A stretch of 35,087 nucleotides of DNA from a virus. Positions 8,080 through 16,655 of this stretch are shown here, piece after piece. The stretch's first letter is position 1, and each line of letters opens with the position of its first letter. Under the pieces are notes generated by a model. That model saw only the letters and a list, made by a program, of their open reading frames with translations. It was not told where the DNA came from and did not search any database. The position numbers and the translations under genes are program-made. The stretch covers positions 1 to 35,087 of IMG/VR virus record IMGVR_UViG_3300046459_000220; one strand, 5' to 3'.

Positions 8080-10601
8080 TTTTTCTATGCGAATTCGATG
8101 TGCACGACGGCACCACGATCTCGACGCTGTATGTCGGGACGCATGGGATCCGTTCGGGACCGAATGACGATCCGCCTAATCAATACTACATGCCGCGGCT
8201 GTCGTCGGTCGGTCGAATCGAGCGGTCGATGTTCGGCAACGGTGACGGAGTTAGCAGCGGCACGACCGGCGGCGCGTCGCAAGTTGGCTTCGGCAACATC
8301 TCGGTACTTAACGGAACACCCTACGGCGAGACAGAACTGATCGATCATTGGATCGGGTTGGCGTTCCGCTCGCTCACCGTCAAGAGCTTGGTCAGCCACA
8401 CGCAACCCTATTCGCAGGCGATCACCAGATTCGTCGGGGACATCGAGCAACTGGTTTCGACCAATGCGTTCGAGCACTTCGATCTGATCATCCATGATCG
8501 CTTGAAGGACTTGGACAAGCCGATCCTTGTGAACACCTATGGCGGCACAACGATCTCGGGCGGACAAGGCACCGTCGACGGCGACGTCGATCTCACCGAT
8601 CAAGTCAAACAAAAAATTTGGGGCACGGTTCACAACGTCGCGGCGGTCGCTGTCAATCACTTCGATCTGGTGTGGCAGGTTAGCGACGGCCCTGTGTCAT
8701 CCATCATCGTCTACGATGGCGGCGTGGTCCTGACCCTGCAAGGCGATGTCGGCACGCTCTCGACCCTGTTCGCCACCAACATTGCGCTCGGCAGTTACAT
8801 CACTTGCAAATCGCTCGGATTGTTCCGGCTTGGATCGCCCAACATCGGCACGCTGACCGCTGACGTGGTCGAGGGTGCGACCGCTGCCGCTCGAACTGCC
8901 GCGCAGATCGCACGGCGTATGGTCGACTGGTTTCAGGATAGCTACCCGGACGCCATGGTCGAGGTGACCGCCGCGGACGTGGCCGCGCTCGACGCAATCA
9001 ATCCGGCCGAATGTGGCATCCTCGTCACGCAAACCGAGTCGGGGCTGTCGGCTATCATGCGGGTGCTCAATTCAATCGGCGCATGGATGCTGCCGCAAAG
9101 CGACAGCGAGTCCATCTTTAATCTTGGGCGGCTCGATCCACCGGACGACGACGGCGATCCGATCTCGTCCTACGATTTCGAGGACAACCTCAAGGGGAAT
9201 CCCGAGCGGGTCGAGAGTGGCGACGACAGCAAGGGCGTGCCCGCGTGGAAGATCATTGTTAAGTACGATCAGATCGCGACCGTGCAACAGACCGCCGATC
9301 TGTTTGGGTTGGTGACCGAGAACGATCCCGTCAGGGTTCAATACCTGGCGCTCGAATGGCGGCAGGCCAGCGTCGAGAACGACGGCATTTTGCAGGTGTG
9401 GCCGAATGCTCCGACCATCACGGTCGAGACGCGGTTGCTGACGCAGGCCGCGGCGGCGGCCGAGGCCGCACGGTTGTTCGATCTGTACAGTGTTCAGCGG
9501 GACATCTGGAAGATCACCGTACCCATGAGCGACGACCCGGAAGATGATCCCGGCATCGGCGAACTCGTCGAGTTGACGTCACGCGCCGGACGCATGGGAT
9601 TTGGTCGCGAGATCGGTTCAGGTGAATTGTTTCGCGTGCTCGGTCGCGTCGACGACTTCGACGAGGTGCCCACGCTGGGGTTGACGCTGTATGGGCCGCC
9701 GCGTGTGGTCTTCACTCCTGCTCTGCCTGTCTCTCCCCCTGCTCATATTCCTACGGAGTGGGACGGCCGTGCCGTCTTCGGCGGAAGAGGTTTGCTTAGA
9801 GTCAATGCCACAGTCGTTACGGCTAGCGATGTCGATGTGAACGCATGGGAGACTGCTGTTGTGGCTGCTGGCGGTTCGGTCAGCACAGCGCGCAAGGCAC
9901 TGATGTACACCACAGTCAGTGCGTTAAAAACGAAAGGTATTTGGCCGATAGTTGATGGACTGTTGATACTAGCTGCTGAGAACGCGCAGAGTGCATTGAT
10001 TGATATCAAAACATCAACAGCCGCATCATTGTCGTCAACGCCGCCAACGTTCACGTCTGACCGTGGTTACGCCGGGAACGGCAGCACCTCGTATATCAAC
10101 ACGAATTACAATCCATTCACTCAAGGTGTGAATTTAGTAGTAGCTTCCGCCCACCTTTCAGTGTGGGTTAACACTGATCGTGGCCCCGCCGACCTGATTG
10201 CGCTTGGTTCTTATGTTTGGCCGAATACGCTTGATATATGGCCATACCAATCGTCGCTCGGTGCGACCGGTGTCGGTTATCACGTTAATTCGGCAATTGA
10301 AATAAGCGCGCTTGCTAACAACTCGTCGCGTGGATTTTTTCTTGCGCAGAGTGACGGTGCTTCATTCCAACAAGTATTTTATAATGGCGTGTCACTGGGT
10401 TCGACGGCTAATACCTACGGCTATTTTGGCATTCCAGATCTTCCGCTATTTGTATGCGGGCAGAATAACGGTGGGGGAGTGGCTGGCCCATCGACAGATC
10501 AAATTTCAATGGTGAGTTATGGCGGCAAGATGACCAGCACGCAAGCCGCTGATTACTACACTATCATGCGCGCTCACATGACAGCCATCGGTGTGCCGTG
10601 A
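8076..10601 (+). CDS. Tail tip / baseplate protein with C-terminal lectin-like domain
   Basis: An 841-residue protein overlapping the tape measure gene by 4 bases (ATGA). Residues 1 to about 545 are a phage tail-hub-like region that runs through 'SYDFEDNLKGNPERVESGDD' and 'PGIGELVELTSRAGRMGFGREI'. From about residue 560 the character changes. 'DVDVNAWETAVVAAGGSVSTA' and 'GYAGNGSTSYINTNYNPFTQG' lead into a beta-rich stretch like LamG/concanavalin-type domains that end alphaproteobacterial phage receptor-binding proteins ('TSTQAADYYTIMRAHMTAIG'). The DNA of this C-terminal part (about 9710-10600) is visibly more AT-rich. Receptor binding is inferred. Confidence 0.65.
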   Translation: MIFLCEFDVHDGTTISTLYVGTHGIRSGPNDDPPNQYYMPRLSSVGRIERSMFGNGDGVSSGTTGGASQVGFGNISVLNGTPYGETELIDHWIGLAFRSLTVKSLVSHTQPYSQAITRFVGDIEQLVSTNAFEHFDLIIHDRLKDLDKPILVNTYGGTTISGGQGTVDGDVDLTDQVKQKIWGTVHNVAAVAVNHFDLVWQVSDGPVSSIIVYDGGVVLTLQGDVGTLSTLFATNIALGSYITCKSLGLFRLGSPNIGTLTADVVEGATAAARTAAQIARRMVDWFQDSYPDAMVEVTAADVAALDAINPAECGILVTQTESGLSAIMRVLNSIGAWMLPQSDSESIFNLGRLDPPDDDGDPISSYDFEDNLKGNPERVESGDDSKGVPAWKIIVKYDQIATVQQTADLFGLVTENDPVRVQYLALEWRQASVENDGILQVWPNAPTITVETRLLTQAAAAAEAARLFDLYSVQRDIWKITVPMSDDPEDDPGIGELVELTSRAGRMGFGREIGSGELFRVLGRVDDFDEVPTLGLTLYGPPRVVFTPALPVSPPAHIPTEWDGRAVFGGRGLLRVNATVVTASDVDVNAWETAVVAAGGSVSTARKALMYTTVSALKTKGIWPIVDGLLILAAENAQSALIDIKTSTAASLSSTPPTFTSDRGYAGNGSTSYINTNYNPFTQGVNLVVASAHLSVWVNTDRGPADLIALGSYVWPNTLDIWPYQSSLGATGVGYHVNSAIEISALANNSSRGFFLAQSDGASFQQVFYNGVSLGSTANTYGYFGIPDLPLFVCGQNNGGGVAGPSTDQISMVSYGGKMTSTQAADYYTIMRAHMTAIGVP

Positions 10602-11482
10602 TGTTCAGACTCTATCACACCAACCAGATCGATACCGCGACGTTCAGTGGCGGTTCGTGGCAACCGTTGCTGCCGCTCGATAACCTCTATTCGCCAAGCC
10701 CGACCCGGCGCGCGCGTTCAGTCGGTGCCACAACGGCCGCCACGCAGTTTCGCGTCTCGATGGCGCAAACGCTGACGGTGCATGGCATACAGATCATTGC
10801 CACCAACCTGTCGGCGGCGTCGACCTATCGCATCACTTGGTACACGGACTCCGCATTCACGGCGCAAGACGGAACGACGGGATTCATCACGGTCGGAAGC
10901 TCGATTGATTGGGCGAATACGTCGAACTGGCTCGATTGGATGGACGTGGGATTCTGGCTCGGGACCGGCGCGGAGATCGTTGACCCTGACGATCAAGGCG
11001 TGGACATCCGGCACAATTTTCCGTCGCCGCAATCCATGCGGTACATCAAAATCGAGTTCGCCGATCCGACCAATGCCGATGGCTTCGTCGAGGTTGGCTA
11101 TCTCTTTATTGGCGATGTGTTTGTGCCAACCTACAACGTCGCTCCTGATCCAACTTACAATCGAGTGTCGTTGACGACGATGCAGCAAGCAGTCGGTGGC
11201 GGGCAGTATTTCAATCGCCGCGGCTCGCGCAAGCGGCTGGTGGTCAATTGGCAACTGTTGCTGCAAGACGAAGTGTTCGGCGAACTCGATCAGATTATTC
11301 GCATCCACGACATCGACCGCCCGGTTTATGTGGACCTCGAACCGGACAATATCCTTGCAAGTGGATTCACTACGGCGTTCCTCGCGCGTATGGCGCAGTT
11401 GCCAGAGTCGCGCTTGCTTGAGGCGTACATCGAAAACGACACCGGGGCTACTATCGGCTTCGAATTTCAGCAGGTGCTATGA
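10601..11482 (+). CDS. Tail protein, distal/baseplate region, unassigned
   Basis: A protein of 293 residues from the ATG at 10601, which overlaps the previous stop by one base (TGATG); a GTG one codon earlier is an alternative. It begins 'MFRLYHTNQIDTATFSGGSWQ', contains beta-sandwich-like stretches (TQFRVSMAQTLTVHGIQIIA, 'RYIKIEFADPTNADGFVEVGYL') and ends with a domain around 'RKRLVVNWQLLLQDEVFGELD'. The N-terminal half resembles a discoidin/F5-8-like carbohydrate-binding sandwich. Position between the tail tip and the fibre makes a distal tail role likely. I do not recognise a named family. Confidence 0.5.
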   Translation: MFRLYHTNQIDTATFSGGSWQPLLPLDNLYSPSPTRRARSVGATTAATQFRVSMAQTLTVHGIQIIATNLSAASTYRITWYTDSAFTAQDGTTGFITVGSSIDWANTSNWLDWMDVGFWLGTGAEIVDPDDQGVDIRHNFPSPQSMRYIKIEFADPTNADGFVEVGYLFIGDVFVPTYNVAPDPTYNRVSLTTMQQAVGGGQYFNRRGSRKRLVVNWQLLLQDEVFGELDQIIRIHDIDRPVYVDLEPDNILASGFTTAFLARMAQLPESRLLEAYIENDTGATIGFEFQQVL

Positions 11483-14436
11483 TGGCCTTTGATTGGGGCA
11501 CAGATATCAGCCAGCCCGTCGAGGACGCGATCAATCGTCTCGACGACTACAACTCGTCGCCGTTCAACGCATCGACCAATCCGAAAGGCTTGGCGGGCGG
11601 CGGGCACATTACGAACTTTCCGGCGGCGTTGACCGACGCTGCGATCACCGCGAACGGATTCAAATCGTTTGCCGATCTGATGGCGAGCTATGCGGCGGCG
11701 GCCTCGACCTCGGCGGGCAATGCGTCGGCCGCCGCGGCCAACCTGTCCGGCACCTCGACGAGCTCGGTGGCGCTCTCGACCGGCCTGAAATCGTTCAGCA
11801 CACAGTCGGGCAAAACATGGCCTGCGGGCACCTATCTGTTGATCACAAGCGACGCCAACCCGTCGACGCACTACATGGTGTTGCTGGTCACAGCTTACAC
11901 CGGCTCGTCGTTGTCGGGTACGTCTGTTCTGTTCTCCGGTTCAGGATCGCGCGCTGATTGGACAATCCGAGCGACCGGTGTGCCCGGACGGTTTCCGGGT
12001 TTCCCCTATGTCTGGTCGACCGCCACGACCGCATCGGATCCAACCGCCGGAAAAATCAAAGTCAACGCAGCGCCAGGTGCGGCGACCGCGCTCTACATTT
12101 CCGAGACGGACGGCGACGGCAATGCGCTCGGTCCGTTGATTGCGACGTGGGATGATTCAACGTCGTCGCCCAAAGCTCGCATTTACATTCAGAACATCAC
12201 GGCCCCGTCGAACTTCCTCGTGCTCGACGTTGTGTCTAACGTCACCGATAACGGGACGTGGGACACCCTCGCCGTCACCAGTGCCGCCAACGGCGGCACG
12301 CTGGCCGATGGCGCGCAGGTTTCCGTCGTTGTGTTTCCGAACGGCAATGCGGGTGCTGCCGGGCCGTCAGGTTCGACCGGTCCGTCAGGTTCTACTGGTC
12401 CCGCTGGCCCGACCGGGCCGACCGGCTCGGACGGTTTGAGTGGCCCCGCCGGTCTAGCGGGACCGACGACCGCGCCCGTGTGGTCGTTCGATGCAAGCAC
12501 GACCGCGGCCGATCCCGGCACGAACAAGTTCCGTTTGAGCAGCGGCACTGTCTCGACGATGGCACCGGGCAGTCTCTACATCAACGAGCTTGGCACCGGC
12601 TCCAACGACATGAGCGCGTGGGTCAATACGTGGGACGACTCCACGAATAGCTCGCATCGCGGAACTTTGTTTCTGATCCAAACCAATGACAGCACGAAAT
12701 ATGCAACGTTCACGGTCGGCACCGTCACCGACAACGGCACCTATGACACGGTGGTTCTGAATTACGTTGCTGGTCCCGGCGGGTTCACCGCGGGTGCGGC
12801 GATAGCGTTTCAGTTCACCCGAACGGGCAATGCGGGTGCCGGTTCCGGCGACGTGGTTGGCCCGGCGGGCGCGACCAATCTCGGCATTGCGTTGTTTGAT
12901 GGCGGCACCGGCAAGCTGATCAAATCGTCGGCGGCTGTGGGCGCGCTGGCTTATCTGGCGACGGTCGGTAATGCACAGATCGATGCCGGGGCAGTGTCGC
13001 CCACCAACATCGCCACGCAGACTGCAGGGACGGTCCTGGCCAACACGACCGGCGGCACCGCGTCACCCGCCGCCGTCACCATCAACACAACATTCAAGAC
13101 CGCGCTCGGCCTGACCAAGAGCGACGTCGGCTTGAGCAACGTGGACAACACGGCGGACTCGGCCAAGCCGGTCCCCGCATCGGTCACGACGGCGCTCGGG
13201 CTGCGCTCGATAGTCCGGGTGCGCGCGGCGGCAACGACGAACCTTTCGATCCCGGCCGGGATTAACAACGGGGCCAGCGTCGACGGCGTTACGCTGGCGA
13301 CAGGCAACTTGGTGTTGCTGGCGGGGCAGTCGTCGGCCGGTGAGAATGGCATCTATCTGGTGGCCGCATCCGCGTCTACCCGCCATCCCGACTATGCCGC
13401 CTTCAATGATCTAGCTGGATTGCTGGCCATCGTGCAGGAAGGTACCGCCAACGCGGATTCGGTGTGGCTATCGACTGCTAATGCTGGCGGCACGATTGGC
13501 TCGTCCCCCGTTCCATTCACGCAGTTCGGCGGGCCGTCAGGAGCGCAGGGGCGCGTTGCGCTGGCATCAGCCGATCAGCCTGCCTTGCAAGCCGCGGTCG
13601 GCTTGACGGTTGGTTCCAACGTGCAGGCGTTCGATGCCTTGCTGACGAGCATTGCCGCCGCGCCCATGGTGGCGGATCGCTACCTGTACGGCACCGGCAC
13701 TGACACGGTGACGCTCGGAACGATCACGACGGCGGGCCGTGCGCTGATCGACGATGCCGACGCCAGTGCGCAGCTAACGACGCTCGGCCTCACTACGTTT
13801 TTTAAGACACTGGTCGACGATACTGATGCTTCGACTGTGTTGTCTACGCTCGGCGTCTCGACGTTTATCAAGACGTTGCTCGATGATGCTGACTCGGCGA
13901 CGGCGCTCGCGACGCTAGGCGTCGTTGGCAAAGAGGCCATCCCGATCCCGGCGGGTGCGCTCGAACCGGCGGCAACCAACGGTCCGTCAAGCGGCGCGCT
14001 CACGCTCACAAATCAGAAGTTCATCACGAAGGACTTCGACACGACCACGCAAGAGGCAGCATATTTTGCCTTGAGGATGCCGCAGCAATGGAACGAAGGC
14101 ACGGTGACGTTCCAGCTTGTGTGGTCCCATGCCGCAACGACGACAAATTTCGGAGCGGTGTTCGAGCTTGCTGCGGTCGCTTGTGGCGACGGCGACGCAG
14201 GCGACGCATCGTTCGGCACGGCGGTCACCGTCACCGATACGGGCGGCACCACGAACACAATCTATATCTCGCCCGAGAGTTCGCCGATCACGGTGGCGGG
14301 CACGCCGCAGCCCGGCGACTATGTGTTCTTTCGATTGCGCCGCAATCCGGCCGATGGCAGTGACAACCTAGCGGTCGACGCGCGCGTGCACGAACTGACG
14401 CTCTACATCAACACCAGCCTAGCGACCGACGTTTAA
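11479..14436 (+). CDS. Tail fibre with collagen-like segment and repeats
   Basis: A 985-residue protein overlapping the previous gene by 4 bases. An N-terminal attachment region (FDWGTDISQPVEDAINRLDDYN) precedes Ala/Ser-rich sequence. Residues about 178-288 and 333-455 look like two copies of one domain: both start VWS...DP..K, contain a 'TWDDST.S' motif and end 'VTDNGT.DT'. Between them lie Gly-X-Y triplets (residues about 289-330, bases 12343-12468) like collagen-type fibre shafts. Later come the tail-fibre motif 'LGLTKSDVGLSNVDNTADSAKP' and three repeats of the 'LxDDxDAxxxLxTLG' type (about 13738-13923). These support a trimeric fibre for adsorption. Confidence 0.75.
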   Translation: MMAFDWGTDISQPVEDAINRLDDYNSSPFNASTNPKGLAGGGHITNFPAALTDAAITANGFKSFADLMASYAAAASTSAGNASAAAANLSGTSTSSVALSTGLKSFSTQSGKTWPAGTYLLITSDANPSTHYMVLLVTAYTGSSLSGTSVLFSGSGSRADWTIRATGVPGRFPGFPYVWSTATTASDPTAGKIKVNAAPGAATALYISETDGDGNALGPLIATWDDSTSSPKARIYIQNITAPSNFLVLDVVSNVTDNGTWDTLAVTSAANGGTLADGAQVSVVVFPNGNAGAAGPSGSTGPSGSTGPAGPTGPTGSDGLSGPAGLAGPTTAPVWSFDASTTAADPGTNKFRLSSGTVSTMAPGSLYINELGTGSNDMSAWVNTWDDSTNSSHRGTLFLIQTNDSTKYATFTVGTVTDNGTYDTVVLNYVAGPGGFTAGAAIAFQFTRTGNAGAGSGDVVGPAGATNLGIALFDGGTGKLIKSSAAVGALAYLATVGNAQIDAGAVSPTNIATQTAGTVLANTTGGTASPAAVTINTTFKTALGLTKSDVGLSNVDNTADSAKPVPASVTTALGLRSIVRVRAAATTNLSIPAGINNGASVDGVTLATGNLVLLAGQSSAGENGIYLVAASASTRHPDYAAFNDLAGLLAIVQEGTANADSVWLSTANAGGTIGSSPVPFTQFGGPSGAQGRVALASADQPALQAAVGLTVGSNVQAFDALLTSIAAAPMVADRYLYGTGTDTVTLGTITTAGRALIDDADASAQLTTLGLTTFFKTLVDDTDASTVLSTLGVSTFIKTLLDDADSATALATLGVVGKEAIPIPAGALEPAATNGPSSGALTLTNQKFITKDFDTTTQEAAYFALRMPQQWNEGTVTFQLVWSHAATTTNFGAVFELAAVACGDGDAGDASFGTAVTVTDTGGTTNTIYISPESSPITVAGTPQPGDYVFFRLRRNPADGSDNLAVDARVHELTLYINTSLATDV

Positions 14437-15119
14437 TGTTGATGATGGCTCGCACAGCGAGACTGCGGAAGGGCATCATAACCGGCCCGGACGCGACGAT
14501 CTTTGGCTTGCAGGCCATCTGGGATACCAACTCGCTGTCGACCTATAGCTTTAGTGCGACCGATCTTGGACCGGCGGCGGCGGACAAATATATTGCCATG
14601 TGCTTGATGTTCAACAACGGCAGTTCGATCAATAGCATCGCGTCTGTGATTGTTGGCTCGCAGACTTGTGGTCGTCTTGTGGCGCAAAACGGAACGAATG
14701 TCGGTTCTGAAATCTGGATCACGGATGCAGCGTTTCCCGGCACGTCAGCGACGATTGTTGTGACAACCGCAGGCGCAGCATTCACGCGGGTAGTCTGCGT
14801 GACGTATCGGCTTAATTTTCTACAATCGCCAAGCCCGCAGTTTTCTAATCATTCTTCCTCTGGATATCCTTATTCGATGTCGCTGGGAATTTCAGCCGGT
14901 GGCGTCGGCATCGGTTGCTGCTATACCCGCAATGCCAACACTGGCGGCGGAACGACGTGGGGCGGTTTCAGTGAGGATATCGATCTATTGCTCGGGCCGA
15001 CAGTCGATAGCTACACATCCGCGCGCACTGTATCTGCCACGTCTGGCACCGGGACGGTGACCATCAGTTCATCTGCGCCGGGCGATGTGAGCGCCGCTTG
15101 CTGTGCGAGCTTGCGGTGA
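14436..15119 (+). CDS. Distal tail protein, paralogue 1
   Basis: A 227-residue protein whose ATG overlaps the fibre stop by one base. It starts 'MLMMARTARLRKG' and is Gly/Ser/Thr-rich and beta-predicted, with 'AADKYIAMCLMF', 'SEIWITDAAF', a 'GGGTTWGGFSED' turn and a terminal 'CCASLR'. The neighbouring gene has the same landmarks in the same order, so the two are tandem paralogues. Function is unknown; a fibre tip, fibre-associated or virion decoration role is suggested by location. Confidence 0.55.
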   Translation: MLMMARTARLRKGIITGPDATIFGLQAIWDTNSLSTYSFSATDLGPAAADKYIAMCLMFNNGSSINSIASVIVGSQTCGRLVAQNGTNVGSEIWITDAAFPGTSATIVVTTAGAAFTRVVCVTYRLNFLQSPSPQFSNHSSSGYPYSMSLGISAGGVGIGCCYTRNANTGGGTTWGGFSEDIDLLLGPTVDSYTSARTVSATSGTGTVTISSSAPGDVSAACCASLR

Positions 15120-15123
15120 CGCC

Positions 15124-15822
15124 ATGCTGATGACGGCGCGGACATCGAAGCTGCGGACGCTCACACAAGCCATCGTGCCCGCAACCATTTCCATAGGTGG
15201 TGGTGCAAGCGGTACCGGCGGCCCGTTCGTTGCGAATGTTTTCAACGGCGTCGGCATTGGGGCGGCCGCGGCTGATCGGTATATCGTTTCTGTTGTGGCT
15301 TTCGATACTGGGGCGGGGGCTGTTGCACTCAGCAATGTTAATATCAACAACAGCAACATCTGTTCGAAGCTTGCTGCTTTCAATCAATCAACGTTCTCGA
15401 TTGAAATTTGGATCACCAACGCGCCATTCACGACCGGCACGATTGCTGACTTTGTTCCGACTCCTGCAACGGGCGACTTTACTGACATGGTTCTGGCCAC
15501 ATATTCGGTGAGGGGACTCGTTTCTAATTTGATCAGTGGCAGCGCGCAGTCGTCCACGACTTCTGGCGCTGCAATGAGCTTGCCAATTTTGGCTGACGGC
15601 GTTGCGATAGGTGGAAGTTACTTGCTGGATGCAGGCAAGCCAGGAACAAATGATGGCTCTGGCTTTACTTGGAGTGGGTTGACTGAGGGCAGAGATAAAA
15701 AAGCCCTCAACATCCACGGTGGCGCTGCTGCTATCGCGTCGTCCACAGCCACAACGCTGTCAATCGCATGTACTAAGGGCGGCGGCACCACGTTCGGAGA
15801 ACTGTGCTGCGCGCTGCGATAA
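15124..15822 (+). CDS. Distal tail protein, paralogue 2
   Basis: A 232-residue protein. The ATG at 15124 was chosen over upstream codons because the product then begins 'MLMTARTSKLRTL', parallel to the start of paralogue 1. Shared landmarks are 'AADRYIVSVVAF', 'SIEIWITNAPF', 'GFTWSGLTEGRD' and the terminal 'CCALR'. Middle parts differ strongly and base composition is lower in GC than the fibre gene, suggesting diversification after duplication. Role inferred as distal tail or fibre accessory. Confidence 0.55.
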   Translation: MLMTARTSKLRTLTQAIVPATISIGGGASGTGGPFVANVFNGVGIGAAAADRYIVSVVAFDTGAGAVALSNVNINNSNICSKLAAFNQSTFSIEIWITNAPFTTGTIADFVPTPATGDFTDMVLATYSVRGLVSNLISGSAQSSTTSGAAMSLPILADGVAIGGSYLLDAGKPGTNDGSGFTWSGLTEGRDKKALNIHGGAAAIASSTATTLSIACTKGGGTTFGELCCALR

Positions 15823-15872
15823 AACTCTCCAGGGGCAAATCTCACTACCCTCACACACAAGGACATCAACCA

Positions 15873-16553
15873 ATGCCACAACAATATCTCGCGTTGATTA
15901 CCGTGCTCAGTGGCGGCCCCTACCCCGACAACTCTCTGCCGGGACCGCAGCCGCCGCTCGGCATCTGGGGGCCGACCGATCCTCGCCCAACCCCGCCGAT
16001 CTACATGCCGCCCGCTGGCGGTGGCGGCCCCGTCGATCCCGGTTATTCCCCGCCATGGGCACGGCCGCCCGTTGATCCGGGCTACAGCCCGCCGTGGGCG
16101 CGTCCCGGCGGTGGCCCGGTCGATCCTGGCTACTCCCCGCCGTGGGCGCGTCCACGACCGCCGGGACAGCCTACGCACCCGATCTACTATCCGCCCTACC
16201 CGGACAACTCGCTACCGGGCGGACAGCCATACCCGGATAATTCCCTGCCCGGACAGCAACCCCGTCCCGATCAAGGGTTGCCGCCGTTCCCGTCGCACCC
16301 GATCTACCTGCCACCGGAAGGAGCCCAGCCCCCGCTGGGAATTTGGGGGCCAACCGATCCGAGACCGGGTTACGGCCTGCCTGCTCCGCAGCCGCATCCA
16401 GAACACCCGATTGTGCTGCCGCCGGATCTGCCGCCGACTACACCGGAGGGTGGAAAGATTACTTGGAAGGTGGTTTGGACGCCCCAAACCGGATGGGCTG
16501 TGATCGGTATTCCGGCCGAGGGCACGTTGGTCCCCACGCCGTCGAAAAAATAA
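15873..16553 (+). CDS. Proline-rich repeat protein
   Basis: A 226-residue protein. The ATG at 15873 follows an AAGGA box; earlier in-frame codons look like non-coding lead-in. Nearly all of it is Pro/Gly repeat: three units like 'PVDPGYSPPWARP', three of 'PYPDNSLPG' and two of 'PPLGIWGPTDPRP'. A short ordered tail (GKITWKVVWTPQTGWAVIGIP) resembles a small beta domain. It is the last gene before the strong terminator. An extended fibre-linked or capsid-surface spacer is possible, but no function can be assigned. Confidence 0.6.
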   Translation: MPQQYLALITVLSGGPYPDNSLPGPQPPLGIWGPTDPRPTPPIYMPPAGGGGPVDPGYSPPWARPPVDPGYSPPWARPGGGPVDPGYSPPWARPRPPGQPTHPIYYPPYPDNSLPGGQPYPDNSLPGQQPRPDQGLPPFPSHPIYLPPEGAQPPLGIWGPTDPRPGYGLPAPQPHPEHPIVLPPDLPPTTPEGGKITWKVVWTPQTGWAVIGIPAEGTLVPTPSKK

Positions 16554-16603
16554 TGTGCTAGAACGGGTGCGCCTCGTAAGGGCACCCCCAGAACTACAAC
16601 AAC

Positions 16604-16637
16604 GGGGAGCACGGTTCAGCCGTGCTCCCCTTCTTTT
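16604..16637 (+). terminator. Strong intrinsic terminator after the tail operon
   Basis: A perfect 11-bp stem GGGGAGCACGG / CCGTGCTCCCC (16604-16614 and 16620-16630) with a TTCAG loop is followed by TTCTTTT. A weaker hairpin (GGGTGC at 16565-16570 with GCACCC at 16582-16587) lies just upstream. It separates tail genes from the lysis genes, so the endolysin needs readthrough, antitermination or its own promoter. Confidence 0.85.
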
Positions 16638-16655
16638 CATTCTGGAGGGCACGTT

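Noticed and set aside
15804-15872. Upstream extension of the Pro-rich protein to an earlier in-frame start
   Set aside because: The extra residues overlap the previous gene and look non-coding, whereas ATG 15873 follows an AAGGA box.
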